This document shows positions 46,527-56,200 of a stretch of DNA of 64,000 nt, piece by piece. Source of the stretch: Bradyrhizobium elkanii WSM2783 (lineage in GTDB: Bacteria > Pseudomonadota > Alphaproteobacteria > Rhizobiales > Xanthobacteraceae). The position numbers and the translations under genes were made by a program. The notes under the pieces were generated by a model that was given only the letters and a program-made list of their open reading frames with translations, had not been told where the DNA came from and made no database searches. Where the stretch lies: positions 248,001 through 312,000 of the forward strand of contig NZ_AXAP01000002.1 of assembly GCF_000472865.1 (NCBI RefSeq). The letters are read 5' to 3'. How positions within the stretch are numbered: the first letter of the stretch is position 1; each line of letters begins with the position of its first letter.

Positions 46527-47493
46527 CCTTTGCGTTCAGTACCAGACCGCGCAGGGCACTGTGCGCGCAGTCGACGACGTCAGCTTTGAGCTCGAAGACG
46601 GAGAAACCGTCGGCTTGGTCGGCGAATCCGGTTGCGGCAAGTCGACGCTTGGCAAGGCAATCATGCGGCTGGTGCCGAGCTCCGACGGCCGCGTCGTGCT
46701 TGACGGGCAGGACATCACGAGCATGCCGAACGCGCAGCTCAAATCCGTGCGCAAGAACATGCAGATGATCTTTCAGGATCCGTATGGCTCGCTCAACCCG
46801 CGCCACGACGTCGGCACCATCATCGGCCAGCCGCTCAGCGTCGCCGGCTGGTCGCGCCGTGACATCCGCGATCGTGTTGCCGAGCTGATCAAGCAGGTCG
46901 GCCTGCCGGCGGACGCCGAGCGCCGCTATCCGCACGAGTTCTCCGGCGGCCAGCGGCAGCGTGTGGGCATCGCGCGTGCGCTTGCGCTGCGGCCGAAAGT
47001 CATCATCTGCGACGAGCCAGTATCGGCGCTGGACGTCTCCGTCCGCGCGCAGGTGATCAATCTGCTGCAGGACCTGCAGCAGCAGACCGGCGTGTCCTTT
47101 CTCTTTATCTCCCACGACCTCTCGGTGGTCGAGCATATCTCCGATCGCCTGATCGTGATGTATCTCGGTCGTATCGTCGAAAGCGGCAGCGGTGAAGAGA
47201 TCTGGCGGCAGCCGGCGCATCCTTACACTCTTGCCCTGCTGGCTGCGGCGCCGATCGCCGATCCACGATTGGCGCGCGGCCGCGCCAAGCAGGTCTTGCA
47301 GGGCGAATTGCCAAGCCCGCTCAATCCACCCCAAGGCTGCAGCTTCCATGAGCGCTGCCCGATGGCGCGCGAGCGCTGCGGCAAAGAGCGGCCGCTGCTG
47401 CGGAAGGTGTCCGGCGGCCGAATGGTGGCCTGCCATTACGACTTGCTTGAGCAGCCCGCCGAACTGCCGCGGGCAGTGAATGCGGCCAGTTAG
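46504..47493 (+). CDS. ABC importer ATP-binding protein, DppF-like
   Basis: This 329-residue ATPase has Walker A GESGCGKST, signature FSGGQRQRVGIARA, Walker B VIICDEPVSALD and a C-terminal GCSFHERCPMARERC segment. It is the second nucleotide-binding subunit of the heterodimeric Dpp-type importer. Its start lies inside the DppD-like gene. Confidence 0.9.
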
Positions 47494-47519
47494 CTGATAC
47501 GAAGGACGGAGTTCTGCCG

Positions 47520-49031
47520 ATGCGTTGGCACAATTTGGGCGACCTGATCGATCGCAGGGGCAATCTGGACAAGGAAGCGATCATCGATCTCGCTTTGCCC
47601 GGTGGCCCGAGAATCTATACCCACCGGCGCGTCGATCAGCTCGCCAACGGGGTCGCAAAGTACCTGACAAACCGCGGATTTTCCCGCGGCACTCATATCG
47701 CCATCCTGTCATTCAATCGCGCCGAATATGTCGCGGCCTATTTTGGCATCATGCGCGCGGGCTGTATCGCGGTGCCCGTCAATATCAAGGTCGCGCGCGA
47801 CACCATCGACTATGTGATTGATGATGCCAAGATCGCGCTCGCCTTTGTCGACGCTGCGAACCGCCCTCAGGTTCGCGAGGGCATTCCGGTGATTGACTTC
47901 GACGACGCCGGCCCGAACGGTTTTGCCGCAAGCATTAAGCCCTTCGAGTCCTTCGACAGTGTCGTGGCCGGACCGGACGAAGTGGGCCAGATGCTCTACA
48001 CCTCCGGCTCGACCGGCCGGCCGAAAGGCGTGCCGTTGTCGCATCTCGGTCAGCTCTGGGCGCTTTCCACCCGAACCAGCGGAGCGCTCAACGAAAATGA
48101 ACGCTACATCATCGCGCAGCCGCTGTTCCACATGAATGGGTTGTTCGCGACCAAGACGATCTTTGCGACCAATGCATCCGTGGTGCTGCTGCCATCGTTC
48201 GAGACCAGGAGCTATATCGAGGCGATCGCCAAATACAAGGCAACGGCGGCGACGGCCGTCCCCACCATGTGGGCGCGGGTGATCAAGGAGCGCGAGTTGC
48301 TGGCTCAGAACGACATCACATCGATCAGGCGATTGATGCTTGGCTCGGCGCCGATGACGATGGGTCTGTGGGACAAGATCAAGCAGGTCCTGCCGAACGT
48401 CACGCTTTCCATCGGCTACGGCACCACCGAAGCCGGGCCGGCAGTGTTTGGACCGCATCCGAAGGGCATTCCAACGCCGCCGCTCGCGCTCGGCTATCCC
48501 ATCGATCCCGAGGCAGTCAAGCTCATCAATGGTACCGAGAATGAGGGTGTGCTGTTGATGCGCAATCCTGCGCTGATGGATCACTATCACAACCTGCCGC
48601 AGCAGACGGCGAAGGCGATCACCGACGGCTGGTATTACAGCGGCGACGTGATGCGTCGCGACGAGAACGGCTTCTACTATTTCGTCGGCCGTGCCGACGA
48701 CATGTTCGTCTGCTCGGGCGAGAACGTCTATCCCGGCGAGGTCGAGAAGTTGCTGGAGCGTCATCCGCAGGTGCAGCAGGCTGTGGTGGTGCCGCTGCCG
48801 GACGAGGAGCGCAGCCAGGTCCCGGTCGCCTTCATCGTCACCCGCGCCGACGCCAAGCCGACCGTGGACGATATCCGGAAATTCACGATTGCCAATGGAC
48901 CGGCCTATCAACATCCGCGCCGCATCGAATTCGTCAATGAATTGCCCTGGGCCGGCACCAACAAGATCGACCGCAAATCGCTGATTGATCGCGCCCGCCA
49001 GCTCGAGGCGGCGAAAGGCTGGTCGGTGTGA
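47520..49031 (+). CDS. Class I adenylate-forming enzyme, acyl-CoA ligase-like
   Basis: This 503-residue AMP-binding enzyme has the phosphate loop MLYTSGSTGRPKGVPLSHL, then GYGTTEAG, then GWYYSGDVMRRD with GRADDMFVCSGENVYP. The C-terminal lysine is in TNKIDRKSL. It activates a carboxylic acid as acyl-AMP and then CoA thioester. The operon also has a thioesterase, an SDR and an MDR reductase, so the pathway handles a CoA-linked acid. The acid itself cannot be read from sequence. GAAGGACGGA lies before the ATG. It overlaps the SDR gene by 4 bases. Confidence 0.9.
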   Translation: MRWHNLGDLIDRRGNLDKEAIIDLALPGGPRIYTHRRVDQLANGVAKYLTNRGFSRGTHIAILSFNRAEYVAAYFGIMRAGCIAVPVNIKVARDTIDYVIDDAKIALAFVDAANRPQVREGIPVIDFDDAGPNGFAASIKPFESFDSVVAGPDEVGQMLYTSGSTGRPKGVPLSHLGQLWALSTRTSGALNENERYIIAQPLFHMNGLFATKTIFATNASVVLLPSFETRSYIEAIAKYKATAATAVPTMWARVIKERELLAQNDITSIRRLMLGSAPMTMGLWDKIKQVLPNVTLSIGYGTTEAGPAVFGPHPKGIPTPPLALGYPIDPEAVKLINGTENEGVLLMRNPALMDHYHNLPQQTAKAITDGWYYSGDVMRRDENGFYYFVGRADDMFVCSGENVYPGEVEKLLERHPQVQQAVVVPLPDEERSQVPVAFIVTRADAKPTVDDIRKFTIANGPAYQHPRRIEFVNELPWAGTNKIDRKSLIDRARQLEAAKGWSV

Positions 49032-49789
49032 GCGCGCTGGCAGGCAAGATTGCATTGGTCACCGGCGCGAGCCGCGGCATCGGGCAGGCGATCGCACTCA
49101 GGCTCGCCGGGGACGGTGCGATCGTTGCGGTTCATTATCACTCTGCCGAGGGTGCCGCGCGCGCTACCGTCGACGAGATCATCGCTGCCGGTGGGGCTGC
49201 GTTTGCATTGCAGGCGGACCTATCGGCGCGAAGCGGTGCTGCGGCGCTCACCGCAAGGTTCACTGCGGAACTAACCGAGCGATACGGCAAGACAGCGTTC
49301 GATATCCTCGTCAACAATGCCGGTGTCGGCAAGCGTGCGACGATCGAGGAGATCACGGAAGAAGATTTTGAGCTTCTGTTGCAGACCAACCTCAAATCGC
49401 CGTTCTTTCTCATCAAGGCTCTGCTGCCCCACTTGCGCGATGGTGGCCGCATCATCAACATTTCGTCGATGGGAACGCGCGCCGCTTATCCCGCCATGGC
49501 GGGCTATGCGCCGACAAAAGCGGGCCTGGAGGCGTTGAGCCGCCTGCTCGCTGTTCATCTCGGCGGGCGGCAAATCACGGTGAACTCCGTGATGCCGGGC
49601 GCCACTGCGACCGACATGAACGCGAATGCGCGCGACCCCGTCGCCAGCCGCGAAGTTGCCAATTCGATTGCGCTTGGGCGCGTCGGCCAGCCGGCCGATA
49701 TCGCCAAAGTCGTCGCGTTCCTGGCGTCCGACGATTCTGGCTGGGTCACTGGCCAACAGATCGACGCCAGCGGCGGCCAGCGGCTGTAA
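49028..49789 (+). CDS. Short-chain dehydrogenase/reductase
   Basis: This 253-residue classical SDR has TGASRGIG (cofactor loop), NNAG, ISSMGT (catalytic serine) and YAPTK (YxxxK). The C-terminal WVTGQQIDASGGQ resembles FabG-like 3-oxoacyl reductases. The GTG start overlaps the ligase stop codon. It is the last enzyme gene of the operon and probably acts on an alcohol or keto intermediate. Confidence 0.9.
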   Translation: MSALAGKIALVTGASRGIGQAIALRLAGDGAIVAVHYHSAEGAARATVDEIIAAGGAAFALQADLSARSGAAALTARFTAELTERYGKTAFDILVNNAGVGKRATIEEITEEDFELLLQTNLKSPFFLIKALLPHLRDGGRIINISSMGTRAAYPAMAGYAPTKAGLEALSRLLAVHLGGRQITVNSVMPGATATDMNANARDPVASREVANSIALGRVGQPADIAKVVAFLASDDSGWVTGQQIDASGGQRL

Positions 49790-49968
49790 GCCGCAGTGCC
49801 GCCGGAACAGGCAAGGATTGGCCGCTTTAGCCGTCCGATGCCTCGCCTGGCGGGCTTTTCATCAGCAGATTTCCCAAGAGGGGGGCCGCGCTTGCGGCGG
49901 GGACGCTACACGCTGCCGCGAGATTGTACAGCGTCTGATGAAAGTTCATGCTAGCCGCAGCGCGTGCG

Positions 49969-50035
49969 TGACAATAATATTCTTCAAACAAGGTTCATCG
50001 CAACCAAAACATTCTTTTTCCTCCTGGATTCGGAG
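49969..50035 (+). promoter_or_regulatory. AT-rich segment upstream of the Lrp/AsnC gene
   Basis: This stretch just before the regulator gene is markedly AT-richer than its surroundings (for example ATAATATTC and ACATTCTTTTTCC). Lrp/AsnC proteins favour AT-rich curved DNA and often autoregulate, so it is a candidate promoter and operator region. No exact boxes are assigned. Confidence 0.35.
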
Positions 50036-50041
50036 GTTTGC

Positions 50042-50506
50042 ATGCTCGACGACTTCGACCGCAAGATCTTGGCGACGCTGCAGGTGAATAGCAGCCTCTC
50101 GATGCAGGAGATTGCCGAGCGGGTCGGGTTGAGTTCGACGCCCTGCTGGCGGCGGATCCAGAAGCTTGAGAGCTCCGGCTACATCAAACGCCGGGTGGCG
50201 CTGTTGGACGCGGAAAAGCTGAACCTTGGCGTCAGCGTCTTCATCGCCGTCAAGACCAACCAGCACAATGCGGAATGGGCGCAGAAATTCCGGAAAATCG
50301 TCACGAGCTTTCCGGAGGTCGTGGATTTCTATCGCTTGAGCGGCGACGTCGACTATTTGATCCGAGCCGTCGTGTCCGACATTCGCGCCTATGACGATCT
50401 CTACCAGCGATTGATCGCAAAGATTGACCTGCACGACGTCTCATCGATGTTCACGATGGAGCAGATCAAGTCGACCACCGAATTGCCACTCGCGAGTCTC
50501 GCGTGA
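50042..50506 (+). CDS. Lrp/AsnC-family transcriptional regulator
   Basis: This 154-residue protein begins LDDFDRKILATLQVN, has the HTH MQEIAERVGLSSTPCWRRIQKLE and a C-terminal RAM ligand-binding domain (DYLIRAVVSDIRAYDDLYQRL). The family senses amino acids. It lies 252 bases after the operon on the same strand and has its own AT-rich leader. It is the most likely regulator of the 37.8-49.8 kb operon. The ATG at 50042 matches the family start; a frame from 49964 adds AT-rich leader sequence. Confidence 0.92.
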   Translation: MLDDFDRKILATLQVNSSLSMQEIAERVGLSSTPCWRRIQKLESSGYIKRRVALLDAEKLNLGVSVFIAVKTNQHNAEWAQKFRKIVTSFPEVVDFYRLSGDVDYLIRAVVSDIRAYDDLYQRLIAKIDLHDVSSMFTMEQIKSTTELPLASLA

Positions 50507-50579
50507 GCGACTGAGGCGGGCACCCGCGTGTCTGGGCTGGATCGTCGACACAGCCTAGGGGCTATGGCTGTCGTCAAAC

Positions 50580-50591
50580 CGTAATATTACG
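50580..50591. promoter_or_regulatory. 12-bp perfect palindrome upstream of the STN-TonB gene
   Basis: CGTAATATTACG is a perfect palindrome in GC-rich surroundings, 127 bases before the STN-TonB start codon. It is a candidate operator for a dimeric regulator. It is also possible by chance. Confidence 0.3.
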
Positions 50592-50718
50592 TCACTAGCG
50601 TCCGCCGCGCGTTGGCTTGGGATGTGCGCTGACGCGCAATTTGGACCGTCGGCGGGCAGGTCGTAGCGCTGGGAAGCTGGAACGGCTGTCCTGATCTGCG
50701 TGGGCGGGGACAGTGGTG

Positions 50719-51480
50719 ATGCTTCGATCGGCCCTAGCCGAACTCAGACCGGATCGCGCCAAGCGTGTTGTCGTTACGGGGGCCAATAGGCGACTGGCAG
50801 CTTGGGCATGCGCATTGGCCGTCGCGGGCATGGCTGCGGGTATCGACGTGGCCGCGGCTCAGACCAGGCCAGCGAATGCGCCGATCGAATTCAATATCCC
50901 CTCGCAACCACTCGCCGCCGCGCTCAATCGCTATGTCGATGCGACCGGACGCGACGCCCTCTACGACACGAGCCTTGCGGCCGGGCGCCTCTCCGGCGAT
51001 GTCCAGGGCGTGTTTGCACCGGACGAGGCGCTCCGAAAGCTCTTGTCTGGCACAGGTTTGGCTGCCGAGTTCGTGGCCGAGACGACTTTCGTGCTGTTGC
51101 CGGAGCCACTCGCCACTCAGCAGGCGGCGCAGCAAACACGATCGCCAGAACATCGGCGTTACTATGGACAGATTCAGGCGAGCATTGCGGATGCTCTTTG
51201 CCGATCGGGCGGCGCGCGTCCGGGCAGCTATCGCTTCGCCACTGTGTTCTGGATCGCGCCAGACGGCACCGTCCAGAGATCCCAACGTATCGGGTCCACC
51301 GGCAAGCCTGACGCTGATGACCGGATTGATGCGACCTTGCGCAGCGTGCGCTTCGACGAGCCACCGCCGGCGGGCTTTCTGCAGCCGGTCTTGATCTTGA
51401 TTGTGCCGCAAGGACCCGGTGTGGCGCAGGGGTGCGGCAAGGCCGATTCCAACCTCCGATCGGCTGGGACCCGGCCATGA
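50719..51480 (+). CDS. Periplasmic STN-domain protein with TonB-like C-terminus
   Basis: This 253-residue protein has a basic N-terminus and one hydrophobic segment ending VAAAQT, either a signal peptide or membrane anchor. An STN domain follows at about 60-125 (IPSQPLAAALNRYVDATG, then LSGTGLAAEF). A TonB/TolA-type C-terminal domain lies at about 150-240 (ATVFWIAPDGTVQRS, then LRSVRFDEPPPAG). STN domains normally sit on TonB-dependent receptors or secretins and talk to FecR-type anti-sigma factors. Here the domain is separate from any receptor. Its end overlaps the sigma-factor gene (ATGA). A GTG two codons earlier is an alternative start. Confidence 0.82.
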   Translation: MLRSALAELRPDRAKRVVVTGANRRLAAWACALAVAGMAAGIDVAAAQTRPANAPIEFNIPSQPLAAALNRYVDATGRDALYDTSLAAGRLSGDVQGVFAPDEALRKLLSGTGLAAEFVAETTFVLLPEPLATQQAAQQTRSPEHRRYYGQIQASIADALCRSGGARPGSYRFATVFWIAPDGTVQRSQRIGSTGKPDADDRIDATLRSVRFDEPPPAGFLQPVLILIVPQGPGVAQGCGKADSNLRSAGTRP

Positions 51481-51992
51481 CCGAGACCGCCTTGACGATC
51501 ATCCGCCGGCTGTTTGTCGATCGCTATGACGACCTCAAGGCGCGCTTGACTCAACGCCTCGGCTCGGCCGATCTCGCCGGCGATGCGATGCAGGATACAT
51601 GGTTGCGCCTGTCGCGCGCGGAATCGATTGGCGCCGTACAAAGCCCGCGCAGCTATCTCTTCCGGATCGCGCTGAACGTGGCAGAGGATCGCCGCCGGAT
51701 GGAGCGGCGTCAACGCATATCGGCGATCGAGATCGAAAGCCTGCTTGAGCTGCCCGATCATGCGCCGACGCCTGAGCAAACCATGTTGGCGCGGTCTGAC
51801 CTGGAGGCGTTCGAGGCGATCGTCAACGAGCTCCCCGAGCGGCGCCGGGTGATCTTTCTGGCGGCCCGGCTCGGCAATGTTCCCCGCCAGGAAATCGCCG
51901 ATCGGCTCAGCATCTCCCGGCAGCTCGTTGCGAAAGAACTCCGGTTGGCACTCGAACATTGCCTGGCGCGCTATAAGGAATTGAAGGGTTGA
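51477..51992 (+). CDS. ECF sigma factor, FecI-like
   Basis: This 171-residue factor has region 2 (LFVDRYDDLKARLTQRLGS, then DAMQDTWLRLSR) and region 4 (LPERRRVIFLAARLG, then EIADRLSISRQLV). No region 3 is present, as in ECF sigma factors. The following FecR gene makes it FecI-type iron-starvation-like in class, but not necessarily in signal. The ATG at 51477 overlaps the STN-TonB stop codon, so both are made together; a start at 51432 is rejected. Its likely targets are fecR and the FHA gene. Confidence 0.9.
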   Translation: MTETALTIIRRLFVDRYDDLKARLTQRLGSADLAGDAMQDTWLRLSRAESIGAVQSPRSYLFRIALNVAEDRRRMERRQRISAIEIESLLELPDHAPTPEQTMLARSDLEAFEAIVNELPERRRVIFLAARLGNVPRQEIADRLSISRQLVAKELRLALEHCLARYKELKG

Positions 51993-52032
51993 GCGTGCAC
52001 TTTCGGTCGCCGAGAATCGTCTTAGAGGTAAG
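51992..52032 (+). promoter_or_regulatory. Candidate ECF-sigma promoter before fecR
   Basis: AGCGT at 51992-51996 and GTCTTAGAGGTAAG at 52019-52032 are arranged with 27 bases between their first positions. The second block matches the sequence before the FHA gene in 12 of 14 positions. Position and conservation suggest a promoter of the sigma factor encoded just upstream. Confidence 0.4.
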
Positions 52033-52092
52033 AATTCCTGCGATCGTCGCTTGCTGTCTCACGGAGGCAGCGGCGAAAGGCACAACATTGAG

Positions 52093-53091
52093 ATGAACAA
52101 GGCACACCCTGGTTTGGACCCGGTGGAGCGGGAAGCGGTCGACTGGCTGCAGAAGCTCACATCCAGAGAGATGACGCCGAAGGACATGGCGGCGCTGGAA
52201 CTCTGGCGCGCGCGCAGTCCTCTGCATGAAGCCGCCTTTTTGGACGCGAAGCGCCTGTGGCATACGGCTGGTGTCGCCGGCCATGCTCTGTCGGGTCCGG
52301 ATGAAAGCTTCCTAGCCAGGCTCGATGCGCTGGGACGGCGCCGCAGGATGAACCGCCGCGCGGTATTGAGCGCCGGCGTCGCGGCACTTGCCGCGGCGTC
52401 GGTCTACGGCGTGCTCAACCCGCCGTTCGGATTTTGGCCGTCATTGTCCGAACTCAATTCGGATTACCGCACGGGCACCGGCGAGCAACGCCATGTCACA
52501 TTCGCCGGCGACGTGACGATCGGCCTGAACACGCAGACGAGCCTGGCCGTCCGTCCTGCGGAAGGAATCGAAGATCGCATCGAGTTGATCTCCGGCGAAG
52601 CATCGTTTGCAACATCGATGCGCCCGGCGCGATCGCTCGTGGTCCTGGCGGCGCACGGCAGGACGATCGCCGAATCCGGCCGGTTCGATGTCCGCTACAC
52701 CGCAAGCGGCGAGCGGTCCCCGGTCAGCGTGACCTGTTTCGACGGCGCGGTGCGGATCGAACGTGGAGCCGACGTTGTGGCCCTGCGACCCGGCCAGCGC
52801 GTGCGCTATGATCTTGCGGGACTGAGCGAGATTGCCGCAGTCGATCCGCAGCTAGCCTCGGAGTGGCAGCGCGGCATCGTCGAATTCCGCGGCACGCCGC
52901 TCGTCGAAGCCGTGGAAGAAATCAATCGATATCGACCCGGCCGCATCATCTTGATGAACGCGGCCTTGGGCCAGAAACAGCTCAGCGGTCGCTTTCGTAT
53001 CGATCAGATGAATGAGGCGCTGCTGGGATTGGGGCGCGCGTTCGGCGCAAAACTGCAGCGGTTGCCGGGTGGAATCGTGCTGCTGAGCTGA
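52093..53091 (+). CDS. FecR-family transmembrane sigma-factor regulator
   Basis: This 332-residue protein has the N-terminal DUF4880 helix region (VEREAVDWLQKLTS). A single membrane segment at about 89-108 (RAVLSAGVAALAAASVYGVL) comes next. The periplasmic FecR domain (about 130-225) and a C-terminal STN-like segment (GRFRIDQMNEALLGLGRAFG) follow. It should hold the ECF sigma factor at the membrane and release it on a periplasmic signal. The ATG at 52093 fits the family; a TTG at 52051 would add 14 residues. It is 100 bases after the sigma gene, with a candidate promoter between. Confidence 0.9.
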   Translation: MNKAHPGLDPVEREAVDWLQKLTSREMTPKDMAALELWRARSPLHEAAFLDAKRLWHTAGVAGHALSGPDESFLARLDALGRRRRMNRRAVLSAGVAALAAASVYGVLNPPFGFWPSLSELNSDYRTGTGEQRHVTFAGDVTIGLNTQTSLAVRPAEGIEDRIELISGEASFATSMRPARSLVVLAAHGRTIAESGRFDVRYTASGERSPVSVTCFDGAVRIERGADVVALRPGQRVRYDLAGLSEIAAVDPQLASEWQRGIVEFRGTPLVEAVEEINRYRPGRIILMNAALGQKQLSGRFRIDQMNEALLGLGRAFGAKLQRLPGGIVLLS

Positions 53092-53106
53092 TTCGGACGG
53101 GACGGG

Positions 53107-53177
53107 TAAAAAATTTCTCAAAAAAATCTTCCGAAAGCGTAGTCAACGGCCACTCGGGATTCGGTCTTAGCGGTGAG
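53107..53177 (+). promoter_or_regulatory. Candidate ECF-sigma promoter with A-tract before the FHA gene
   Basis: An A-rich tract at 53107-53129 is followed by AGCGT (53136-53140) and GTCTTAGCGGTGAG (53164-53177), 28 bases apart. The second block pairs with that before fecR. A-tracts upstream of FecI-type promoters are common (family knowledge). It lies in the 164-base gap between fecR and the FHA start codon. Confidence 0.45.
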
Positions 53178-53242
53178 ACCTCTCTTGACCCCCGAGGCGG
53201 CGGCGACTTCCGGCTGCAGCGTCAGGGGCGTACCGTCGTCTG

Positions 53243-53248
53243 AAGGAG
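53243..53248 (+). promoter_or_regulatory. Ribosome-binding site fixing the FHA start
   Basis: AAGGAG sits 7 bases before the ATG at 53256. A second in-frame ATG at residue 13 (before RRHARH) lacks such a site, so the first ATG is preferred. Confidence 0.6.
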
Positions 53249-53255
53249 CCGCCCG

Positions 53256-56200
53256 ATGTCCGCCCGTTCACCCTCGACCGCTAACGGTCCCATGCGCCGC
53301 CATGCCCGTCACGCGGCGCTGCGAACCGGCGTCAGCGTGGTGGCGCTGTTCCTGGCCAATACTGCAGTGGTGGCACGTCCATTAGGCGGACAGGCACCGA
53401 CACCATCGGCGGCGGCGATGGCTGCATCGCAGTCGGCGGCGCAGGACGCGGCGACGGTCGCCAAGCAAAGCCAGGATGGGATGGCGCGGGCCACGCGCGC
53501 CATCCAGGCGATGCAGGCGGTGCAGGACGCGGCGCGCAGCGCAGCGCAGGCCGCGCAGCGCTCCGCGACGCTGCCGCAGGTCGCTGTGCCGAATGGGCTG
53601 GCGCCGGGCGGCCTGCAGGCGGCGGCTGGATGGCAGGGCGCCAATGCGCCGACGCAGGCCGTCGATGCCAGCGGCCAGACCCAGGTCGGCATCCAGCAGA
53701 CCCGGGCGCAGGCAATCCTGAATTGGAATTCGTTCAACGTCGGCGCGCGCACCACGCTCATCTTCGACCAGCAGGGCAACGCCAGTTGGGTGGCGCTCAA
53801 CCGCGTGGTCGGCAGCACATCGCCGAGCCAGATCCTCGGCAACATCAAGGCCGACGGGTCGGTCTATGTGATCAACCAGAACGGCATCATCTTCGGCGGT
53901 GCGAGCCAGATCAATGTCGGGTCGCTGATCGCCTCGACCGCCAATATCACCGACACCCAGTTCCTCAATAGCGGCATCTACTCGCGGCAGGAAAGTGGCC
54001 AATACGTGCCCAGCTTCACCGATGCTGGTGGGGCCGTGAAGGTCGAGGCCGGCGCGCTGATCTCGACCCGCGCGCCGTCGTCGGCGAAGCAGGGCGGCGG
54101 CTTCGTCCTCTTGATGGGCACCGAGGTCAGCAACGCCGGCGCGATCAGCGCGCCGCGCGGTCAGGTGCAGCTTGCGGCCGGCAACGATTTCCTGCTGCGG
54201 CCAGGCTACGGCACCGACGCCAACCAGGCCTCGACCACGCGCGGCAACGAGATTTCGCCGATCGTCCGCGATGCGCTTGCGGTCGTTGGCAATTCCGGCC
54301 TGATCTTCGCGCAGCAAGGCGATATCACATTCGCGGGTCGCAGCATCGGCCAGGACGGCGTGCTGGTTGCCACTACCTCGGTCAACACCCGCGGCACCAT
54401 CCACCTCCTGAACGCCGCCTCCGACGCCGCCGGCAGCGTCACGCTCGGCAGCGGCAGCCTGACCGCCATCCTGCCCGAGCTCGGCAGCGCCGAGACCGCG
54501 CTCGACAGCCAGCGCAACCAGTTGATCGCCGATTCCAACGCCTTCACCCACGTTCCGACCGCCAACGCCCAGTTCAACAATCTCTCGCTGCTCGCCGATC
54601 GGCTCGACCAAGGCCGCGTCGAAATCGTCAGTGGCAGCAACGTGGTCTTCAAGGGTGGCTCTATCACGCAGGCGCAAGGTGGCCAGGTTGCCGTCTCCGC
54701 CGCTCGCCGCGTTTTCGCCGAGAATGGCGCGGTGATCGATGTCTCGGGCGTGCGCGGCGTGCTGCTGCCGATGTCGGCCAACAACATCATGGTCAACGTG
54801 CAAGGCAATGAGCTGCGCGATTCACCGGTCAATCGCGATCAGGATTATCTGAAGAACGCAGATGTCTGGATCGACGCGCGCAATCTGGTGCTGGTGCCGG
54901 CTGGCACAGGCGGCTATGCGACCGACCGCTATTATACGCCGGGCGGTCTGCTCGAGGTCTCGGGCTATCTCGCCAATACCGCCCATCGCATCGGGGAATG
55001 GACCGCGCTCGGCGGCACCATCACGCTGGCGGCGCCGGAGGTGGTCGCGCGGAAGGGGGCAGTGTTCGACGTCTCCGGCGGCTCGGTCAGCTACGAGGGC
55101 GGCTATATCAGGACCACCAACTTCCTCGGGGCGGACGGCCGAACCTACAATATCAATAATGCGCGCGCCGATATGCAGTTCATGGCGCTCGGCGGCGGCT
55201 ATGTGCGCAAGCACTATGTCGAGGGCAAGGTTTACGATCCGCTGACCGAGATCTGGACGTCCCCGTTCGGCAAGGGCAGCGTCTCCACCCGCTGGGAAGA
55301 TGGTTACACCGTCGGCCGCGACGCCGGCTCCCTTATCCTGTCGACGCCGACGTCGATTTTCGAAGCCACCATCCTCGCCGACATCGTGAAGGGTGAGCGC
55401 CAGACCGGGAACCGGCCTTCCGGCACCGCCGACGGCTACAAGCTGCCCCAGGACGTCGCGCCGCTCGAGGGCAGGCTTGCGCTGGGCAGCTACTCGGGTA
55501 TCGGTCTCACCGATGCATCCGCTGCGCGGGTCGTCTTTGGCCGTGTGTCTGATATCACTGAGGCGCTGAACGACAAATCGGCGTTGCCCGACAGCCGCAT
55601 CGGCACCGCGTTGTTTGACGCGGACGCGATCAATGCCGCCAAGCTGGGCGGTCTCAACTTTGCGAGCAGCAAGGAAATCGTTGTCGAGGCGCCGCTTGAA
55701 CTTGCGCCCGGCGCGGAGGTGACCTTCGCGGCGCCGCATGTCGATATCGGCGCAGACGTCACGGCTCATGGCGGCAGTATTACGCTGACCAATCTCATGC
55801 ATGCCGTGCTCGGCCAGGGGCAGAACGCGAAATGGTGGGCGCTCAACGACGCGAACGGCAATTCGCAGGTCACGATCGGCGAAAGGGTTGCCATTGATCT
55901 CAGCGGATTGTGGACCAATGAACAGCGCGACACGCCAGCGGATTCATCACGTCTCGCGCATCTTGATGGCGGAAATTTCACCGTCTCGACCACAGGCGGC
56001 ATCACGCTTTCGAAGGGTTCGCTCATTGACGTGTCGTCAGGCGGCGCGATCCTGGTGGATGGCAAAACCAAAGGCGGCAAGGGCGGCAATGTCAGCCTCG
56101 TCGCCAATGATTATGCGCATCTGGCCTCGACGCAGTTCTTCACCAATCCGCTCATCCTTGAGGGCGCTATCCGCGCGTATGGTTTTGGCGGCAGCGGCAC

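Noticed and set aside
53382..54803. 473-residue minus-strand frame opposite the right FHA gene
   Set aside because: Arg/Asp/Gly-rich shadow of the TPS exoprotein frame, which has clear family motifs.
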